Shown here one piece after another: positions 6,019 to 6,375 of a stretch of DNA of 6,375 nucleotides. Each line of letters begins with the position of its first letter. Positions within the stretch are counted from its first letter, which is position 1. The notes under the pieces are model-generated. The model saw only the letters and a program-made list of their open reading frames with translations, made no database searches and was not told the DNA's origin. The stretch comes from a bacterium UBP1_UBA4771 (GTDB lineage: Bacteria; Krumholzibacteriota; Krumholzibacteriia; Krumholzibacteriales; Krumholzibacteriaceae). The translations under genes and the position numbers were made by a program. The stretch is from positions 4,958 to 11,332 of the forward strand of contig DHHN01000084.1 in assembly GCA_002403295.1 (NCBI GenBank). The letters run 5' to 3'.

Positions 6019-6375
6019 ATGAAACGCCTTGCGCTCGCGCTCGTGCTCGCAAGCGGCTTCCTCTCGATATCCTGCTACGTGTTCGACGGCGGCTCGCGGA
6101 TCGACCTCGGGGGCGAATGGGAATTCCGCCGGGCCGGGGAGGAGGAGTGGCTCCGGGCGTCGGTTCCGGGATGCGTTCATACCGACCTCGTCGCGAACGG
6201 ACTCGCCGGCGACCCCTTCTTCGGCGCGAATGAGGGCGGGCTCCAGGAGCTCGAAAACGAGGATTGGGAATACCGCACGACCTTCCGTCTCGGCGGGGGC
6301 CGTCTCTCGCGGGGACGCGCCGATCTCGTGTTCGAGGGGCTCGACACGTACGCGGCGGTGTATCTCAACGATTCG
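6019..6375 (+). CDS. Beta-mannosidase, GH2 family, N-terminal part (runs off the right edge)
   Basis: Only the first 119 codons are inside the window, with no stop; the full enzymes are usually 800 residues or more. They remove terminal beta-linked mannose from mannosides. The visible part is the N-terminal sugar-binding domain of family GH2: IDLGGEWEFRRAG, then VPGCVHTDLVANGL, DPFFGANEGGLQELENEDWEYRTTF in outline, and LVFEGLDTYAAVYLND. This run is highly typical of beta-mannosidases, where the Trp-Glu-Tyr and Asp-Thr-Tyr segments line the subsite for the terminal sugar. The start at 6019 has GGAGG (6009-6013) 5 bases upstream and gives a signal-peptide-like leader, MKRLALALVLASGFLSIS followed by C19. 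That suggests a lipoprotein, although Ser at -3 is a weak lipobox. An in-frame ATG at 5983 would add 12 residues and leave almost no leader. It is divergent from the iron-sulfur gene. Confidence 0.88.
   Translation, partial: MKRLALALVLASGFLSISCYVFDGGSRIDLGGEWEFRRAGEEEWLRASVPGCVHTDLVANGLAGDPFFGANEGGLQELENEDWEYRTTFRLGGGRLSRGRADLVFEGLDTYAAVYLNDS

Overview
This is a GC-rich stretch, roughly two thirds G+C by eye, of bacterial chromosome holding six protein genes, two of them affected by the window edges. Exported proteins are common: a Sec signal peptide on a small beta-rich protein and a lipoprotein-like leader on a beta-mannosidase. Together with a low-oxygen style iron-sulfur protein and a flavin reductase, this suggests a Gram-negative-type, probably anaerobic or facultative, uncultured bacterium. 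No gene fixes the phylum. Several genes appear to use non-ATG starts (CTG, TTG, TTG).

Layout. Positions 67-633 (+) encode a RutF/DIM6-type flavin reductase. After a 145-base gap comes a tight three-gene run on the plus strand (779-4840, gaps of 3 bases). It encodes a BcsA-like processive family-2 glycosyltransferase with two C-terminal PilZ-like domains, a polytopic GT-C/PMT-type glycosyltransferase, and a small exported tryptophan-rich protein. A 46-base gap with a perfect 16-base palindrome separates this run from a convergent gene (4887-5744, -) for a 4Fe-4S protein of unknown function. That gene has a strong sigma70-type promoter and a 14-base inverted repeat at its expected transcription start. 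The promoter lies in an AT-rich island that is conspicuous against the GC-rich background. A divergent beta-mannosidase (GH2) gene starts at 6019 (+) and runs off the right edge.

How the genes may work together. The 779-4840 run looks like a compact envelope or extracellular polysaccharide module. A c-di-GMP-gated synthase would make and extrude a beta-glycan, the GT-C enzyme would add a sugar from a lipid carrier, and the small exported protein could act at the outer membrane or bind the glycan. No BcsB, BcsC or BcsZ partner is seen within the window, so the product need not be cellulose. The flavin reductase and the iron-sulfur protein are probably unrelated redox functions. The beta-mannosidase would release mannose from beta-mannosides outside or in the periplasm.
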